DNA of 64,000 bases from Lonepinella koalarum (GCF_004565475.1 NZ_SRHX01000005.1:62001-126000), one strand, 5' to 3'; numbered from the stretch's first letter, positions 7,871 to 18,858 are shown. Notes: generated by a model from the sequence alone, not told the origin. Numbers and translations: made by a program.

Positions 7871-10441
7871 TTATTGCACAGCCACCACTTTCCTATCCAT
7901 ATAATCCACCGTAATCACCTGATCAGGCAACAATTTACCCGATAAGATTTGTTGTGCCAATGGATTTTCAATTTCTTGTTGAATCGCCCGTTTCAATGGT
8001 CTTGCCCCGTAAATTGGGTCGTAACCCACTTCACCGATGAAATCTAACAACGCATCACTAAATTGTAATTGATAGCCGTGGAAACTCATCCGTTTCGCTA
8101 AGCGTGCTAATTGAATTTGCGCAATGGCTTTAATGTTTTCTCTGGCAAGAGGGTGGAACACCACGGTTTCATCAATACGGTTGATAAATTCAGGGCGGAA
8201 GTGCGTTCCCACCACGGACATCACGATTTCTTTTATGCTGTCATAGCTTAAATCCTGATTGGATTGAATCAGATCCGAGCCTAAATTAGAGGTCATAATC
8301 ACCACGGTATTGCGAAAATCCACCGTGCGACCTTGTCCGTCCGTTAACCGTCCATCGTCCAACACTTGCAATAAAATGTTAAACACATCGTGGTGGGCTT
8401 TTTCCACTTCGTCTAATAAAATGACGGAATATGGACGGCGGCGAACGGCTTCGGTTAAATAGCCACCCTCTTCATAGCCCACATAGCCTGGAGGTGCGCC
8501 AACCAAACGAGATACGCTATGTTTTTCCATAAACTCGGACATATCGATCCGCACCATGGCATCTTCATCATCAAATAAGAAGTTCGCCAAGGTTTTGCAA
8601 AGCTCAGTTTTGCCCACCCCAGTTGGACCTAGGAACAAGAATGAGCCAATCGGACGATTTGGATCAGAAAGCCCAGCCCGACTACGGCGAATGGCATTGG
8701 CAACGGCTTCCACGGCTTCACCTTGCCCGATCACCCGTTTATGCAATTCATCTTCCATTCGTAATAATTTTTCTTTTTCCCCCTCCATCATGCGAGAAAC
8801 AGGAATCCCGGTGGCACGAGAAAGCACTTCAGCAATTTCTTCGTCTGTGACCCGATTACGCAACAAGGTCATTTCTTTGCCTTCGGATAATTCCGCCCCT
8901 TTCAATTGCTTTTCAAGGCTTGGGATCACGCCATATTGCAATTCGGACATTTTATTTAAATCGCCTGCTCGTCTGGCTTGCTCCATTTGGGTGCGAGCAT
9001 TTTCAAGTTCGGCTTTAATATGTTGCGTGCCAGAAAGGGCGGCTTTTTCGCTTTTCCAGACTTCTTCCAGCTCTGCATATTCCCGTTCTTTTTCGGCAAG
9101 TTCGGCTTCCAACGTCGCTAAGCGTTTACGGCTGGCTTCGTCTTCTTCTTTTTTCAATGCCTGTTGCTCCAATTTTAATTGGATAATACGGCGATCGAGT
9201 CTGTCCAATGGTTGCGGTTTAGAATCAATTTCCATCCGAATGGAACTGGCTGCTTCATCAATTAAATCAATGGCTTTGTCAGGCAACTGACGGTCCGAAA
9301 TATAACGGTGCGAAAGCGTTGCTGCCGCCACAATGGCAGGGTCAGTAATCTGTACGTGGTGATGCAACTCATAACGCTCTTTAAGACCACGCAAAATGGC
9401 AATGGTGTCTTCCACCGTTGGTTCGTCCACAAACACTTTTTGGAAACGGCGTTCCAAGGCAGCATCTTTTTCAATATATTGACGATATTCGTCCAACGTC
9501 GTCGCCCCTACGCAATGCAATTCGCCCCGAGCCAAAGACGGTTTCAACAAATTGCCTGCGTCCATCGCCCCGTCTGTTTTGCCAGCCCCAACCATGGTAT
9601 GAATTTCATCAATAAATAAAATCACTCGCCCTTCTTCGGCAGCCAACTCTTTCAACACCGCTTTTAAACGCTCTTCAAATTCACCGCGGTATTTCGCCCC
9701 TGCGATCAACGCCCCCATATCAAGGGAAAGCACCCGTTTGTTTTTCAACCCTTCAGGCACTTCACCGTTGACAATGCGTTGTGCCAAGCCTTCCACAATG
9801 GCAGTTTTACCCACCCCAGGTTCACCAATTAACACAGGGTTGTTTTTGGTACGGCGTTGCAACACCTGAATGGCACGGCGAATTTCTTCATCACGCCCAA
9901 TCACAGGATCGAGCTTGCCTGCTTCCGCCCGTTCGGTTAAATCAATGGTGTATTTTTGCAATGCCTGACGGCTTTCTTCCGCATTTTGATCATTCACATT
10001 CTGCCCCCCACGCACGGTTTGAATGGCCTGTTGCAAACTCTCTTTTTTTGCACCGCACTTGCGTAAAATCTCACTCAATACCCCTTTATCTTCAATAGCC
10101 GCCAACAAGAAAATCTCCGATGAAATAAATTTATCTTGTTGCCGTTGTGCAATTTTGTCGCAAAGATTCAGAATATTCACAAGCTGGCGAGAAATCTGCA
10201 CATCGCCACCATTACCCGACACCTGCGGTAACTTATTGAGTTCATTATTTAATTCATTGCGTAATAAACTCAAATTCACCCCAGATGCGGTTAAAATTGG
10301 GGCAATAGAACCGTCTTGCTGATTTAACAGTGCGGTCAATAAATGTACAGGTTCAATAAACTGATTATCTTTGCCTAACGCCAAAGATTGCGCTTCGGCG
10401 AGAGCTTGTTGGAATTTAGTGGTAAATTTTTCAATATTCAT
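7871..10441 (-). CDS. clpB: Disaggregase ClpB
   Basis: Hsp100 AAA+ hexameric chaperone that, with DnaK, pulls proteins from aggregates. The 856 residues match Haemophilus ClpB. Order: N-terminal Clp domain (1-145), first AAA+ domain with Walker A GEPGVGKT (206-213) and [12 protein letters not shown], the long coiled-coil M domain (about 410-530, rich in Glu/Lys/Arg), second AAA+ domain with GPTGVGKTE near 605 and the D2 C-terminal domain. It lacks the ClpP-docking loop typical of ClpA/ClpX, as expected for ClpB. An uptake core lies inside at 10052. Confidence 0.98.
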   Translation of the reverse strand: MNIEKFTTKFQQALAEAQSLALGKDNQFIEPVHLLTALLNQQDGSIAPILTASGVNLSLLRNELNNELNKLPQVSGNGGDVQISRQLVNILNLCDKIAQRQQDKFISSEIFLLAAIEDKGVLSEILRKCGAKKESLQQAIQTVRGGQNVNDQNAEESRQALQKYTIDLTERAEAGKLDPVIGRDEEIRRAIQVLQRRTKNNPVLIGEPGVGKTAIVEGLAQRIVNGEVPEGLKNKRVLSLDMGALIAGAKYRGEFEERLKAVLKELAAEEGRVILFIDEIHTMVGAGKTDGAMDAGNLLKPSLARGELHCVGATTLDEYRQYIEKDAALERRFQKVFVDEPTVEDTIAILRGLKERYELHHHVQITDPAIVAAATLSHRYISDRQLPDKAIDLIDEAASSIRMEIDSKPQPLDRLDRRIIQLKLEQQALKKEEDEASRKRLATLEAELAEKEREYAELEEVWKSEKAALSGTQHIKAELENARTQMEQARRAGDLNKMSELQYGVIPSLEKQLKGAELSEGKEMTLLRNRVTDEEIAEVLSRATGIPVSRMMEGEKEKLLRMEDELHKRVIGQGEAVEAVANAIRRSRAGLSDPNRPIGSFLFLGPTGVGKTELCKTLANFLFDDEDAMVRIDMSEFMEKHSVSRLVGAPPGYVGYEEGGYLTEAVRRRPYSVILLDEVEKAHHDVFNILLQVLDDGRLTDGQGRTVDFRNTVVIMTSNLGSDLIQSNQDLSYDSIKEIVMSVVGTHFRPEFINRIDETVVFHPLARENIKAIAQIQLARLAKRMSFHGYQLQFSDALLDFIGEVGYDPIYGARPLKRAIQQEIENPLAQQILSGKLLPDQVITVDYMDRKVVAVQ

Positions 10442-10481
10442 AATATTTTCCTTAAAAATAGGTAGTTGTTACTGTCATTAC

Positions 10482-10513
10482 TCTATATGATCTCTTTTTA
10501 AGCGATTTCAAGG
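10482..10513 (-). promoter_or_regulatory. Candidate clpB promoter
   Basis: On the minus strand, CCTTGAAA (10513-10506) and TATAGA (10487-10482) are 18 bases apart counting TTGAAA as -35. CTTGAAA is also the heat-shock sigma-32 -35 motif, but no good CCCCAT-type -10 is visible, so which sigma factor acts here is open. Confidence 0.4.
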
Positions 10514-10586
10514 ATTATGTTAAATTAAATTTCACTGGTAAGATGAAAAAAGAAAATGTAAAAAAAATTTTAAAAAAATGATAAAA

Positions 10587-10608
10587 AAATGAGATCTAGA
10601 TCACAAAA
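10587..10608 (+). promoter_or_regulatory. Near-consensus CRP site before rocD
   Basis: The 16-mer TGAGATCTAGATCACA differs at one base from the ideal TGTGA-N6-TCACA operator and shares the ideal TCTAGA centre. It lies about 80 bases before rocD, and a catabolite-activated rocD-nhaC operon is plausible. Confidence 0.65.
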
Positions 10609-10680
10609 ACAATATTTTCTAGGTGTTTTTTATAATTTAAAAGCATATTATAATTTTTTTATTGAAAACAAGAGGATATT

Positions 10681-11874
10681 ATGACAAAGCTATCAACACA
10701 AATTATTGATCAAACTGAACAATATGGTGCAACCAATTATCTTCCGCTTCCGATTGTGATCAGCAAAGCAAAAGATATTTGGGTGTATGATCCCGAGGGC
10801 AATCGTTACCTTGATATGCTAAGTGCCTATTCCGCCGTTAACCAAGGACATTGCCATCCTAAAATTATTAAAGCACTGACTGAACAAGCGGCGAAAGTTA
10901 CCTTAACTTCTCGTGCTTTTCATAATGATCAATTGGGTGTATGGTATGAAAAAATCTGCAAGCTCTGCAATAAATCCATGGCATTACCAATGAATACGGG
11001 GGCAGAAGCCGTAGAAACGGCGGTTAAAGCGGCTCGTCGTTGGGGTTATGATGTGAAAGGTGTGACAGATAATCAAGCAGAAATTATTGCTTGTGTGGGA
11101 AATTTTCATGGACGTACCATGACTGCCGTATCACTTTCTTCTGAGAAAAGTTATCAGCGAGGCTTCGGTCCATTGCTAGGCGGTATCAAGCTGATTCCTT
11201 ATGGTGATCTTGAAGCATTAAAACAGGCGATTACACCGAATACTGTGGGCTTTTTAGTTGAACCTATTCAAGGGGAAGCAGGGATTGTCGTGCCACCACA
11301 AGGCTTTTTAAAACAGGCTGTTACACTCTGCCAACAACACAACATACTGTTTATTGCGGATGAAATTCAAGCTGGTTTTGGACGCACAGGGAGACTATTT
11401 GCTTGTGATTGGGAAGATGTGGTGCCTGATATGTATATTCTAGGTAAAGCCTTGGGTGGAGGTGTATTTCCAATTTCTTGCGTGGTGGCTAATCGTGATA
11501 TTTTAGGTGTTTTCACACCGGGATCTCATGGATCAACTTTTGGTGGCAATCCTCTAGCTTGTGCGGTTTCAATTGCTGCATTAGATGTATTGCAACAAGA
11601 AAACTTAATTGAACGCTCACAGCAATTAGGCGAGTATTTCTTAGCGGGATTGCAAAAAATTAATCACCCAAGAATTAAACAAGTGCGTGGTCGGGGACTC
11701 TTTATTGGCGTGGAACTCCATGAAGCGGCACGACCTTATTGTGAACAATTGAAAGAAAAAGGTTTACTTTGCAAAGAAACCCATGATACTGTCATCCGTT
11801 TTGCACCACCATTGACCATTAGCCAGCAAGACTTGGATTGGGCTCTGAGCCGTATCCGCGAAGTCCTCGGTTAA
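10681..11874 (+). CDS. rocD: Ornithine aminotransferase RocD
   Basis: Class III PLP aminotransferase of 397 residues, moving the delta-amino group of ornithine to 2-oxoglutarate to give glutamate semialdehyde. Motifs: [12 protein letters not shown] at the N-terminus, [15 protein letters not shown] near 100, [12 protein letters not shown] near 140, [12 protein letters not shown] near 225, and [11 protein letters not shown] with the PLP lysine near K256. RocD is distinguished from acetylornithine aminotransferase by the YGATNY start and overall pattern. A strong ribosome site is not obvious. nhaC follows in the same direction, suggesting a catabolic operon for arginine or ornithine. Confidence 0.88.
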   Translation: MTKLSTQIIDQTEQYGATNYLPLPIVISKAKDIWVYDPEGNRYLDMLSAYSAVNQGHCHPKIIKALTEQAAKVTLTSRAFHNDQLGVWYEKICKLCNKSMALPMNTGAEAVETAVKAARRWGYDVKGVTDNQAEIIACVGNFHGRTMTAVSLSSEKSYQRGFGPLLGGIKLIPYGDLEALKQAITPNTVGFLVEPIQGEAGIVVPPQGFLKQAVTLCQQHNILFIADEIQAGFGRTGRLFACDWEDVVPDMYILGKALGGGVFPISCVVANRDILGVFTPGSHGSTFGGNPLACAVSIAALDVLQQENLIERSQQLGEYFLAGLQKINHPRIKQVRGRGLFIGVELHEAARPYCEQLKEKGLLCKETHDTVIRFAPPLTISQQDLDWALSRIREVLG

Positions 11875-11933
11875 ATTCATAAAAAACGTGGATAGTCTCC
11901 CTATCCACTCCCTTACCTTTAAGGAGATAAATT

Positions 11934-13364
11934 ATGTCAAGCGAAACCAAAATCACCGAACCCGAAATTTCCATTCCTTTTCTTTACGCGCTGCTCCCTA
12001 TGTTTGTGATGATTGGTACTATGGCGATTGCCATTATCCAGTTCGAAGCATCCCCGCATGTTCCCTTGATTATTGGTGCTGCCACTGCTGCACTGGTGGC
12101 AATGCGTTTTGGCTATAGCTGGAAAAGCATTGAACAAGGTATTTATCGTGGTATTACCATGGCACTCCCTGCCATTGTGATCATTATTATGATTGGCCTA
12201 ACTATAGGTGCATGGCTAGGGGGAGGCATAGTGGCAACCATGATTTATTATGGATTGAAACTGATCTCACCATCCCTTTTCCTATTCACTATCTGTATTA
12301 TTTGTGCCATTGTCACGCTATCTATTGGTAGTTCTTGGTCAACTATGGGAACTATTGGAGTGGCTGCCATGGGGATCGGTTACAGCATTGGCATTCCTGC
12401 GCCAATGGTAGCCGGTGCAGTGATTTCAGGGGCGTATTTTGGTGATAAAATGTCACCCTTATCTGATACTACTAATCTTGCTGCTGGGATAACTGACACG
12501 CCACTATTTGAGCATATTCGCAATATGAGCGTGACCACCATTCCCAGTTTTGTGATTGCCCTTTGCGTATATTTTTATTTAGGTTTGCAATTTAATTATG
12601 ATAACGTGGATCTTAATAAAATTACTGAAATTCTTGACGCGATGGATCGTAATTTTGTGATTTCTCCTTGGTTATTGTTAGTGCCAATTATCGTGGTAGT
12701 GATGGTTTCTCGCAAAGTACCCGCACTCCCAGCCTTAGCGGTGGGGATTTTATTGGGCTGGCTTTGTCATATTTTTGTGCAAGGTGGCGAAGTGAGTGTA
12801 GCGGTGAATACCTTGCATGATGGCTATAAAATCGAAAGTGGTCATGAAGTCATTGATACCCTGTTTAATCGAGGAGGCATTGAAGCCATGATGTACACCA
12901 TTTCCTTAACGCTAGTAGCAATGAGTTTTGGTGGTATTGCGGAAAAAACAGGGATATTACGCGCTATTGTAGAAAAAATTCTTAGCTTTGCTAAATCTGC
13001 CTCCAGCCTCATTATTTGTACCATTACTTCTGCCATCATGACTAACGTCACTACATCGGAACAATATATTTCCATTTTATTACCCGGACGTATGTATGTG
13101 AAAGCCTTTAAGGATCGTGGCTTGGCATCAAAAAATTTGTCACGTGCCCTAGAAGATGGAGGAACGGTTACATCCGTTTTAGTACCTTGGAATACCTGTG
13201 GGGTTTATGCCTTTTCCATGTTACAAGTAAGCGCCTTTGAATATGCTCCTTATGCGATTATGAACTGGACAATCCCAATTATTGCCACTATGCTTGCCTT
13301 ATTCAATATTCGGATTGAGCGCTTACCCGTAGAAACAGTAGAAACAAAAGAACATACGGCTTAA
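11934..13364 (+). CDS. nhaC: NhaC-family sodium/proton antiporter
   Basis: Polytopic inner-membrane protein of 476 residues with about 11-12 membrane segments, typical of NhaC. Conserved regions include GTMGTIGVAAMGIGYSIG and SGAYFGDKMSPLSDTTNLA, the core of the family. The start follows AAGGAGATAAATT, an excellent ribosome site. Some NhaC relatives exchange organic substrates (malate/lactate or amino acids) rather than only sodium and protons. The link to rocD makes an ornithine- or arginine-related exchange worth considering; that is inference. Confidence 0.85.
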   Translation: MSSETKITEPEISIPFLYALLPMFVMIGTMAIAIIQFEASPHVPLIIGAATAALVAMRFGYSWKSIEQGIYRGITMALPAIVIIIMIGLTIGAWLGGGIVATMIYYGLKLISPSLFLFTICIICAIVTLSIGSSWSTMGTIGVAAMGIGYSIGIPAPMVAGAVISGAYFGDKMSPLSDTTNLAAGITDTPLFEHIRNMSVTTIPSFVIALCVYFYLGLQFNYDNVDLNKITEILDAMDRNFVISPWLLLVPIIVVVMVSRKVPALPALAVGILLGWLCHIFVQGGEVSVAVNTLHDGYKIESGHEVIDTLFNRGGIEAMMYTISLTLVAMSFGGIAEKTGILRAIVEKILSFAKSASSLIICTITSAIMTNVTTSEQYISILLPGRMYVKAFKDRGLASKNLSRALEDGGTVTSVLVPWNTCGVYAFSMLQVSAFEYAPYAIMNWTIPIIATMLALFNIRIERLPVETVETKEHTA

Positions 13365-13413
13365 TTGAACCCTTAAACATTCACCAAAACTGCGGTGAAA
13401 ATAATTGATTTTG

Positions 13414-13467
13414 ATCTGTATCCTAGAAATTGAATGAATAACCAATTAATTGGGATACAGATTTTTT
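13414..13467 (+). terminator. Terminator after nhaC
   Basis: ATCTGTATCC (13414-13423) and GGATACAGAT (13453-13462) form a 10-pair stem followed by TTTTT. An inner AATTG/CAATT pairing extends the fold. Confidence 0.8.
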
Positions 13468-13591
13468 ATGCGCTCCATTTGGACAACATCCATATTGCGT
13501 GAATAGTGAATATATGGAGAACAACACTTAAAAAATAAATCCCGATTCTGATCAGTTTTTCAGAGCATTAGCGAAGAAAAAATAAGATAGA

Positions 13592-13620
13592 TTTACTCAA
13601 CACCCTTTGCCGATTATAAT
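13592..13620 (+). promoter_or_regulatory. Candidate dapF promoter
   Basis: A perfect TATAAT (13615-13620) with a weak TTTACT -35 (13592-13597) 17 bases upstream. It lies about 36 bases before the dapF start. Confidence 0.5.
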
Positions 13621-13656
13621 GCTTAACAACATAAATGAATTTTAAGGATGAAAACA

Positions 13657-14481
13657 ATGCAGTTTTCTAAAATGCACGGCTTGGGTAATGATTTTGTAGT
13701 AGTGGATGCGGTAACGCAAAATGTGTATTTCCCAGCAGAACTCATCAAAAAACTTGCCGATCGCCATCGTGGTATCGGTTTTGATCAGTTGTTAATCGTT
13801 GAACCGCCTTACGATCCTGAATTAGATTTTCATTATCGTATTTTTAATGCAGATGGGAGCGAAGTCGCCCAATGTGGCAATGGGGCGAGATGTTTTGCTC
13901 GTTTTGTGCTACTGAAAGGTTTAACCAACAAGAAAGATATTGCCGTCAGTACTGCGAAAGGCAATATGATGTTATCCGTGTTAGATAATGATGATGTGCG
14001 AGTTAATATGGGGGAGCCTGTTTGGCAACCCAATAAAATTCCGTTTATTGCCAATAAATTTGAGAAAAACTATATTTTACGCACTGAAATTCAAACTGTA
14101 TTTGCTGGAGCGGTATCAATGGGGAATCCCCATTGTGTCGTGCAAGTAGATGATATTGTCACTGCCAATGTGGAGCAACTCGGTCCATTGTTAGAAAGTC
14201 ATGAACGCTTTCCTGAACGTGTTAATGCGAGCTTTATGCAAGTGATCAATCGCAATCATATTAAATTGCGGGTGTATGAACGGGGTGCAGGCGAAACACA
14301 AGCCTGTGGTAGTGGGGCTTGTGCAGCGGTGGCAGTGGGGATTATGCAAGGATTGTTAGATAGTCAAGTACAGGTAGATTTACCGGGTGGCAGTTTGCAA
14401 ATTGAATGGCAAGGTGAGGGGCATCCGCTATATATGACGGGATCGGCGACACATATTTATGATGGTGTGATTAAACTTTAA
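13657..14481 (+). CDS. dapF: Diaminopimelate epimerase DapF
   Basis: Converts LL- to meso-diaminopimelate for lysine and peptidoglycan. I start at the second in-frame ATG (13657), because the first ATG (13648) is embedded in the AAGGA ribosome site. This gives 274 residues beginning [13 protein letters not shown], as in Haemophilus. The two catalytic cysteines fall at C73 (CGNGARCF) and C217 (ACGSGAC), the positions known for the family. First gene of a dapF-DUF484-xerC-yigB cluster with the same order as in enteric bacteria. Confidence 0.96.
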   Translation: MQFSKMHGLGNDFVVVDAVTQNVYFPAELIKKLADRHRGIGFDQLLIVEPPYDPELDFHYRIFNADGSEVAQCGNGARCFARFVLLKGLTNKKDIAVSTAKGNMMLSVLDNDDVRVNMGEPVWQPNKIPFIANKFEKNYILRTEIQTVFAGAVSMGNPHCVVQVDDIVTANVEQLGPLLESHERFPERVNASFMQVINRNHIKLRVYERGAGETQACGSGACAAVAVGIMQGLLDSQVQVDLPGGSLQIEWQGEGHPLYMTGSATHIYDGVIKL

Positions 14482-14500
14482 GGCACACTTTTCGAGGAAA

Positions 14501-15205
14501 ATGGGAAAAATGAACGAAAATGACATTGAACAACAAGTGGTAAAATTTCTGCAAAAGACACCGCACTTTTTTGCTCAACATTTAGATTTATTAGACAATC
14601 TCGTTATTCCCCACGCACAAAAAGGTTCGCTTTCATTAGTGGAAATGCAGTTAGAACGCCAACGTGAACAGATTAAAATTTTGCAAGCAGAACTCTCCCT
14701 ATTTCAACAACTGGCTCATCAAGAACAAGATATTTTCTTCGCCTTAATGCCGTTACAGAAAAAATTAGCCAGTGCGGAAAACCTTGAGCAAGGGGTGGAC
14801 GTGTTAAATCAATGGGCGAAGAAATTTGATTTACAGCAGGTTAAACTGTTGTTATTTCGCGATAAATGGCAAGGTGAACAAATTGGCGATAAGAATTGGT
14901 TAGATCGCAAAGGCTTTGAATTGATTCGCCTTGAACGTTTTGGCTTACGCCGTTTTTATTTGGGCGAATTGAGTAATCGAGAAAAATCCTTACTGTTTTT
15001 GTTAGATGAATTGCCAGTAGGATCAGTGGCTTGCTGTTTGCTTGGGATTAAACCTAATCAGCATCAAGCTAATGGTATTTTGCTGTTTTCTGCTCGTGAT
15101 ACGCAACATTTTTACAATGGACAAGACACCGCCTTTCTTTCCCATTTAGTGGATATTGTGGAATTGCATTTACACCGTTGGCTATTGCCCTGCGAAAAAC
15201 AATAG
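14501..15205 (+). CDS. DUF484 family protein
   Basis: A 234-residue soluble protein. The N-terminus DIEQQVVKFLQKTPHFFAQH with LLDNLVIPH is the DUF484 signature, followed by a Gln/Glu-rich helical stretch (about 45-75) and a GAF-like C-terminal half. The homologue in enteric bacteria sits between dapF and xerC, as here. Molecular role unknown. A second in-frame ATG nine bases downstream is a possible alternative start. An uptake core lies in the coding sequence at 14560. Confidence 0.85.
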   Translation: MGKMNENDIEQQVVKFLQKTPHFFAQHLDLLDNLVIPHAQKGSLSLVEMQLERQREQIKILQAELSLFQQLAHQEQDIFFALMPLQKKLASAENLEQGVDVLNQWAKKFDLQQVKLLLFRDKWQGEQIGDKNWLDRKGFELIRLERFGLRRFYLGELSNREKSLLFLLDELPVGSVACCLLGIKPNQHQANGILLFSARDTQHFYNGQDTAFLSHLVDIVELHLHRWLLPCEKQ

Positions 15206-15217
15206 CGAGAAAGCATA

Positions 15218-16102
15218 ATGGAACAATGGCTACAAAAATACTACGATTTCTTACGTATTGAACGTCAACTGAGCCCGCATACTTTGGAAAATTACCAACG
15301 GCAACTAACTGCCGTGTTGACGTTGCTCAATGAACAAGGTATTCAAACGTGGCAACAAGTCACCCCAAGCGTAGTGCGATTTGTGTTAGCCAGTAGCAAA
15401 AAAGCAGGCTTACACGAAAAAAGTTTAGCTCTCCGTTTGTCTGCTTTGCGGCAATTTTTAAGTTATTTAGTGGTGCAAGGGGAATTAAAGGTCAATCCAG
15501 CGATAGGCATTTCCGCCCCGAAACAAGGCAAGCATTTGCCAAAAAATATTGACAATGAACAAGTGGCTAAACTGTTGAATAATAACAGTAAAGAGCCGAT
15601 TGATGTGCGAGATCGCGCCATGTTGGAATTAATGTATAGTTCAGGCTTACGCTTGTCGGAATTACAAGGCTTAAATTTAACCAGCCTCAATTTACGCACT
15701 CGAGAAGTACGAGTATTGGGGAAAGGTAATAAAGAGCGGATTTTACCTTTTGGTCGCCACGCTTTAACGGCGATCCGAGATTGGCTGAAAGTGCGGTTAT
15801 TATTTAATCCGAAAGATGATGCTTTATTTGTCAGTTCCCTTGGCAATCGAATGTCGCACCGTTCCATTCAAAAACGGATGGAAATTTGGGGTATTCGTCA
15901 GGGCTTAAATGCTCACCTCAATCCGCACAAACTCCGCCATTCTTTTGCCACTCATATGTTAGAAGCAAGCAGCGATTTGCGAGCCGTGCAAGAGTTATTA
16001 GGGCATAGTAATCTGGCAACAACGCAAATTTATACTCATTTAGATTTTAAACATTTGACGGATGTTTATGATCAGGCACATCCGCGAGCGAAAAGAAAAT
16101 AG
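15218..16102 (+). CDS. xerC: Tyrosine recombinase XerC
   Basis: Chromosome dimer resolution at dif with XerD. The 294 residues comprise an N-terminal SAM-like DNA-binding domain (about 1-90) and a catalytic domain. The catalytic set is visible: R145 in SSGLRLSEL, a lysine in GKGNK (about 169-172), H237 and R240 in [11 protein letters not shown]263 in LGHSNL, and the nucleophile Y272 in QIYTHL. It lies 12 bases after the DUF484 stop in the dapF cluster. Chromosomal XerC rather than a mobile integrase, judged by context and size. Confidence 0.96.
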   Translation: MEQWLQKYYDFLRIERQLSPHTLENYQRQLTAVLTLLNEQGIQTWQQVTPSVVRFVLASSKKAGLHEKSLALRLSALRQFLSYLVVQGELKVNPAIGISAPKQGKHLPKNIDNEQVAKLLNNNSKEPIDVRDRAMLELMYSSGLRLSELQGLNLTSLNLRTREVRVLGKGNKERILPFGRHALTAIRDWLKVRLLFNPKDDALFVSSLGNRMSHRSIQKRMEIWGIRQGLNAHLNPHKLRHSFATHMLEASSDLRAVQELLGHSNLATTQIYTHLDFKHLTDVYDQAHPRAKRK

Positions 16103-16112
16103 GAAAAACACA

Positions 16113-16826
16113 ATGAAATTCTACCGCACTTTTACCCCTTTCAGCGTTATCAGCTTTGATCTTGATGATACGCTTTATGACAATACGGAAATAATCAAGC
16201 TAGCAATGCAAGAATTTATTGCCTTATTGCGAGAAAAAAGCCAGATCGCCGAATTAGATGACAAAATGTGGGGGATTTACCGTAATCAAGTTTTTCAGCA
16301 AGATCCTATTGGTTGCGAGGATGTCACCCAATGGCGAATCAATACAATCCAAGTATTACTACAAGAGCAAGGCAAAACTGCGGTGGAAATTGAGCGAATT
16401 TCACAAAATTGTATTGACCATTTTCTGCATTGGCGACATCAAATCAACATACCACAACAAAGCATTGATGTGCTTAATCAGCTCAAACAACACTTTCGTT
16501 TGGTTGCCATCACCAACGGCAATGTGGAACCTGAACGTATTGGACTGGAACAATTTGATCTAGTTTTAACTGGTGGCGTACAAGGTCGAGCCAAGCCGGA
16601 AGCTGATTTATTTCACCAAACTGCCCGATATTTTGGCATAAAATCTAGCGAAATTTTGCACGTTGGCGATCACTTAGTGGCAGATGTGCAAGGGGCAATT
16701 CAAGCGGGGTGCCAAGCGGTTTGGTTAAATCTATCAGGCAAAGGCATTGGTCAATTTAGTGAGGCAAGATTATTGCCTAGTGTGGAAATGGCTGACTTAA
16801 CTGAGCTACTTTTACTACAGGGCTAA
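16113..16826 (+). CDS. yigB: HAD phosphatase YigB
   Basis: Haloacid dehalogenase hydrolase of 237 residues. The enteric homologue dephosphorylates FMN and the riboflavin intermediate 5-amino-6-(5-phosphoribitylamino)uracil. Motif I is FDLDDTLYDNTE, motif II ITNGN, motif III KPEADLF and motif IV HVGDHLVADVQGA. I take the ATG at 16113 with AGGAAA upstream; a longer frame would overlap xerC. An uptake core lies at codons 4-6. The 3' end overlaps the convergent EamA gene by 12 bases. Confidence 0.88.
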   Translation: MKFYRTFTPFSVISFDLDDTLYDNTEIIKLAMQEFIALLREKSQIAELDDKMWGIYRNQVFQQDPIGCEDVTQWRINTIQVLLQEQGKTAVEIERISQNCIDHFLHWRHQINIPQQSIDVLNQLKQHFRLVAITNGNVEPERIGLEQFDLVLTGGVQGRAKPEADLFHQTARYFGIKSSEILHVGDHLVADVQGAIQAGCQAVWLNLSGKGIGQFSEARLLPSVEMADLTELLLLQG

Positions 16827-17240
16827 CACTAATACACCAGATAAAATCAAAATTGATCCTATTAATAGTTTTAAGCTAAAAGGTTCGCCAAGTACCACAA
16901 TCCCTAAAATAATCGCAATCACCACGCTTAATTTATCAATCGGAGCAACCCAAGATGCGGGGGCAAGTTGTAAAGCTCGGTAATAACAGAGCCACGACAA
17001 ACCCGTAGCAACCCCCGAAAGCACTAAGAATGTGAAAGGACGAGCAGCGATATGTTGTGGCAGTTGCCATTCGTTACGCATAGTAATAATGCCAGCTACA
17101 ACAAAGAAAATGACGATAGTGCGGATGAATGTCGCAAGATTGCTATTCATGCCTTCTACCCCAAGTTTACCAAAAATAGCTGTCAATCCTGCGAAAAAAG
17201 CAGAACCGATAGCGAACCAAAGCCAATTTGTTTGGAACAT
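16815..17240 (-). CDS. Half-size EamA/DMT transporter
   Basis: A 141-residue protein with about five membrane helices and a single EamA unit, half the length of the common ten-helix members, so it probably works as a dimer. The GLSWLCYYRALQLAPASWVAPIDKLS region matches the EamA helix 3-4 area, where small-substrate binding is expected. Substrate not predictable. Convergent overlap with yigB at the 3' end. It is transcribed away from the palindromic repeat at 17264. Confidence 0.8.
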   Translation of the reverse strand: MFQTNWLWFAIGSAFFAGLTAIFGKLGVEGMNSNLATFIRTIVIFFVVAGIITMRNEWQLPQHIAARPFTFLVLSGVATGLSWLCYYRALQLAPASWVAPIDKLSVVIAIILGIVVLGEPFSLKLLIGSILILSGVLVLAL

Positions 17241-17263
17241 TTTTTCTTCCTTTTATCCAATAT

Positions 17264-17459
17264 GTCCCCGTCTTTGCCGCCTGAAAATCCATAAATTTTT
17301 AGGAAAATGGCATCTGTTTGAGCGTAGCGAGTTCAGCCATTTTCCGTTAAAAAAATTTATGGATTTTCAGGAAACAAGGCAAAATCGGGGCGTGTTTCTT
17401 TTTGCTTACTTTTGCTTTGCACGAGCAAAGAAAAAGTAAGTCGCCATCGGCGAAATCCG
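17264..17459 (+). repeat. Palindromic repeat element, copy A
   Basis: It starts GTCCCCGTCT and ends near GTCGCC-ATC-GGCGAAA. Inside are a perfect 21-base inverted repeat (17280-17300 and 17351-17371), a nested 10-base pair GGAAAATGGC/GCCATTTTCC (17302-17311, 17336-17345), a central TGAGCGTAGCGAGTTC, and a 36-base hairpin at 17405-17440. Copy B lies in inverted orientation at 20.4 kb. Confidence 0.75.
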
Positions 17460-17503
17460 ATCTTAATAAACACAAAAAGCGTGACAAAAACAAGAAAAAA
17501 TAA

Positions 17504-18187
17504 TTAGGCTTTCGTCACTTCCAATCGTTCAAACCGCAAAACATACCGTTCTAAACGACGTAATAATAACGTAGCTACCCCTGTAATCACAAGATAAATC
17601 AAGCCAGCCAAACCATAGATCGTAATGGCATCGTATTCCGTACCATAAAGTTGTTTCGCATATCCCATAATATCCATTAAAGTAATTGTGGAGGCAAGGG
17701 AAGTTCCTTTAAACACTAAAATAATTTCATTGGTATAAGAGGGTAATGCACGTTTTAGTCCATAAGGCACTAAAATTTTTAGCGTTTGCCAACGGCTTAA
17801 ACCTAATGCCGCACAACTTTCCCATTGACCTTTTGGAATTGCTTTCATCGCTCCATGAAACAACTGAGTAGAGTAGGCAGCACTGTTTAAAGCTAAGGTT
17901 AACATAGCACAGAACCACGCATCTGACAATAATAGCCAACATGGACTATTTACGATCCATTGAAATTGCCCTGGACCTGCATAAATCAGAAAGAATTGTA
18001 CCAATAATGGCGTACCGGTGAATAAAACTAAGTAAAAATTCACCGCACTTTTAACGAGTTTATTGTCCAACGAAAGCAAAAAGGTGAGTAATACCGCTAA
18101 TACAAATGCAATGGTTAAAGATACGGCGGTTAACATCAAACTGGTTGGAATGCCTTGTGCAATAACCGATAAATAATCTTGCCACAT
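17504..18187 (-). CDS. artM: Arginine-type ABC permease ArtM
   Basis: Inner-membrane permease of 227 residues with about five helices and the ABC permease loop ESCAALGLSRWQTLKILVPYGLKRALPSY, where EAA-Gly motifs dock with the ATPase. Polar amino-acid (His/Glu/Gln/Arg) family. The ATG overlaps the artQ stop as TAATG, so translation is coupled. Last gene of artP-artI-artQ-artM, the order known in Haemophilus, with gmhA upstream as there. Confidence 0.9.
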   Translation of the reverse strand: MWQDYLSVIAQGIPTSLMLTAVSLTIAFVLAVLLTFLLSLDNKLVKSAVNFYLVLFTGTPLLVQFFLIYAGPGQFQWIVNSPCWLLLSDAWFCAMLTLALNSAAYSTQLFHGAMKAIPKGQWESCAALGLSRWQTLKILVPYGLKRALPSYTNEIILVFKGTSLASTITLMDIMGYAKQLYGTEYDAITIYGLAGLIYLVITGVATLLLRRLERYVLRFERLEVTKA

Positions 18188-18858
18188 TATCTCACCCCAC
18201 GTTCAAATTTAGTGAAACGAATTTCAAGTTTACGAATAAATACTTGACTAATCAAGGTGATACAAAGATAAATAAATGCTGCCAAGGCATACCAAGTAAA
18301 AGGTTGGTGCGTTCGGGTATTAATCAATTCCGCTTGTCGCATTAAATCACTGACCCCAATTAAGGAAATTAACGCGGTATCTTTTAATAACACTAACCAT
18401 TGGTTGCTTAATCCCGGTAAAGCGTGTCGCCATACTTGGGGTAACACGAGCCGAATAAAGGTATAAGGACGGCTTAAACCAAGTGCCGCACCACTTTCCC
18501 ATTGCCCTACTGGAATCGCTTGAATTGCCCCGCGCAAGGATTGAGATGCGTATGCGGCAAAAATAAGAGAGAGGGCTAACACGCCACAACTAAAGGCACT
18601 AAATTCCACATATTCGCCAGTCATTTTTTCCACTAATTCGGTTGAACCGAAATAAATCAGCAACACGACAATAATTTCGGGCAAACCACGTAATAAACTG
18701 ACAAAAATAGAGGTTGGATTACGCACACAAGCCAGTTTATTCATCTCAAGTGCGGTGAAAATTAGTGAAAAAAATAAGCCTACGATTAGCGAACAAACCG
18801 CTAACCCTAAGGTCATTAAGGTAGCGGAATACATCAAAGGGAGATAATCGAAAAACAT
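18187..18858 (-). CDS. artQ: Arginine-type ABC permease ArtQ
   Basis: Partner permease of ArtM, with the docking loop [27 protein letters not shown] start at the ATG at 18858, giving MFFDYLPL and 223 residues, because it overlaps the artI stop as TAATG and matches the Haemophilus start; a longer in-frame start at 18876 would overlap artI by 19 bases. An uptake core lies inside at 18748. Confidence 0.9.
   Translation of the reverse strand: MFFDYLPLMYSATLMTLGLAVCSLIVGLFFSLIFTALEMNKLACVRNPTSIFVSLLRGLPEIIVVLLIYFGSTELVEKMTGEYVEFSAFSCGVLALSLIFAAYASQSLRGAIQAIPVGQWESGAALGLSRPYTFIRLVLPQVWRHALPGLSNQWLVLLKDTALISLIGVSDLMRQAELINTRTHQPFTWYALAAFIYLCITLISQVFIRKLEIRFTKFERGVR

Noticed and set aside
8556-9290. 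Long plus-strand open frame inside clpB
   Set aside because: It lies wholly antisense to the conserved ClpB coding region and reads as serine-rich low-complexity protein; a frame shadow.
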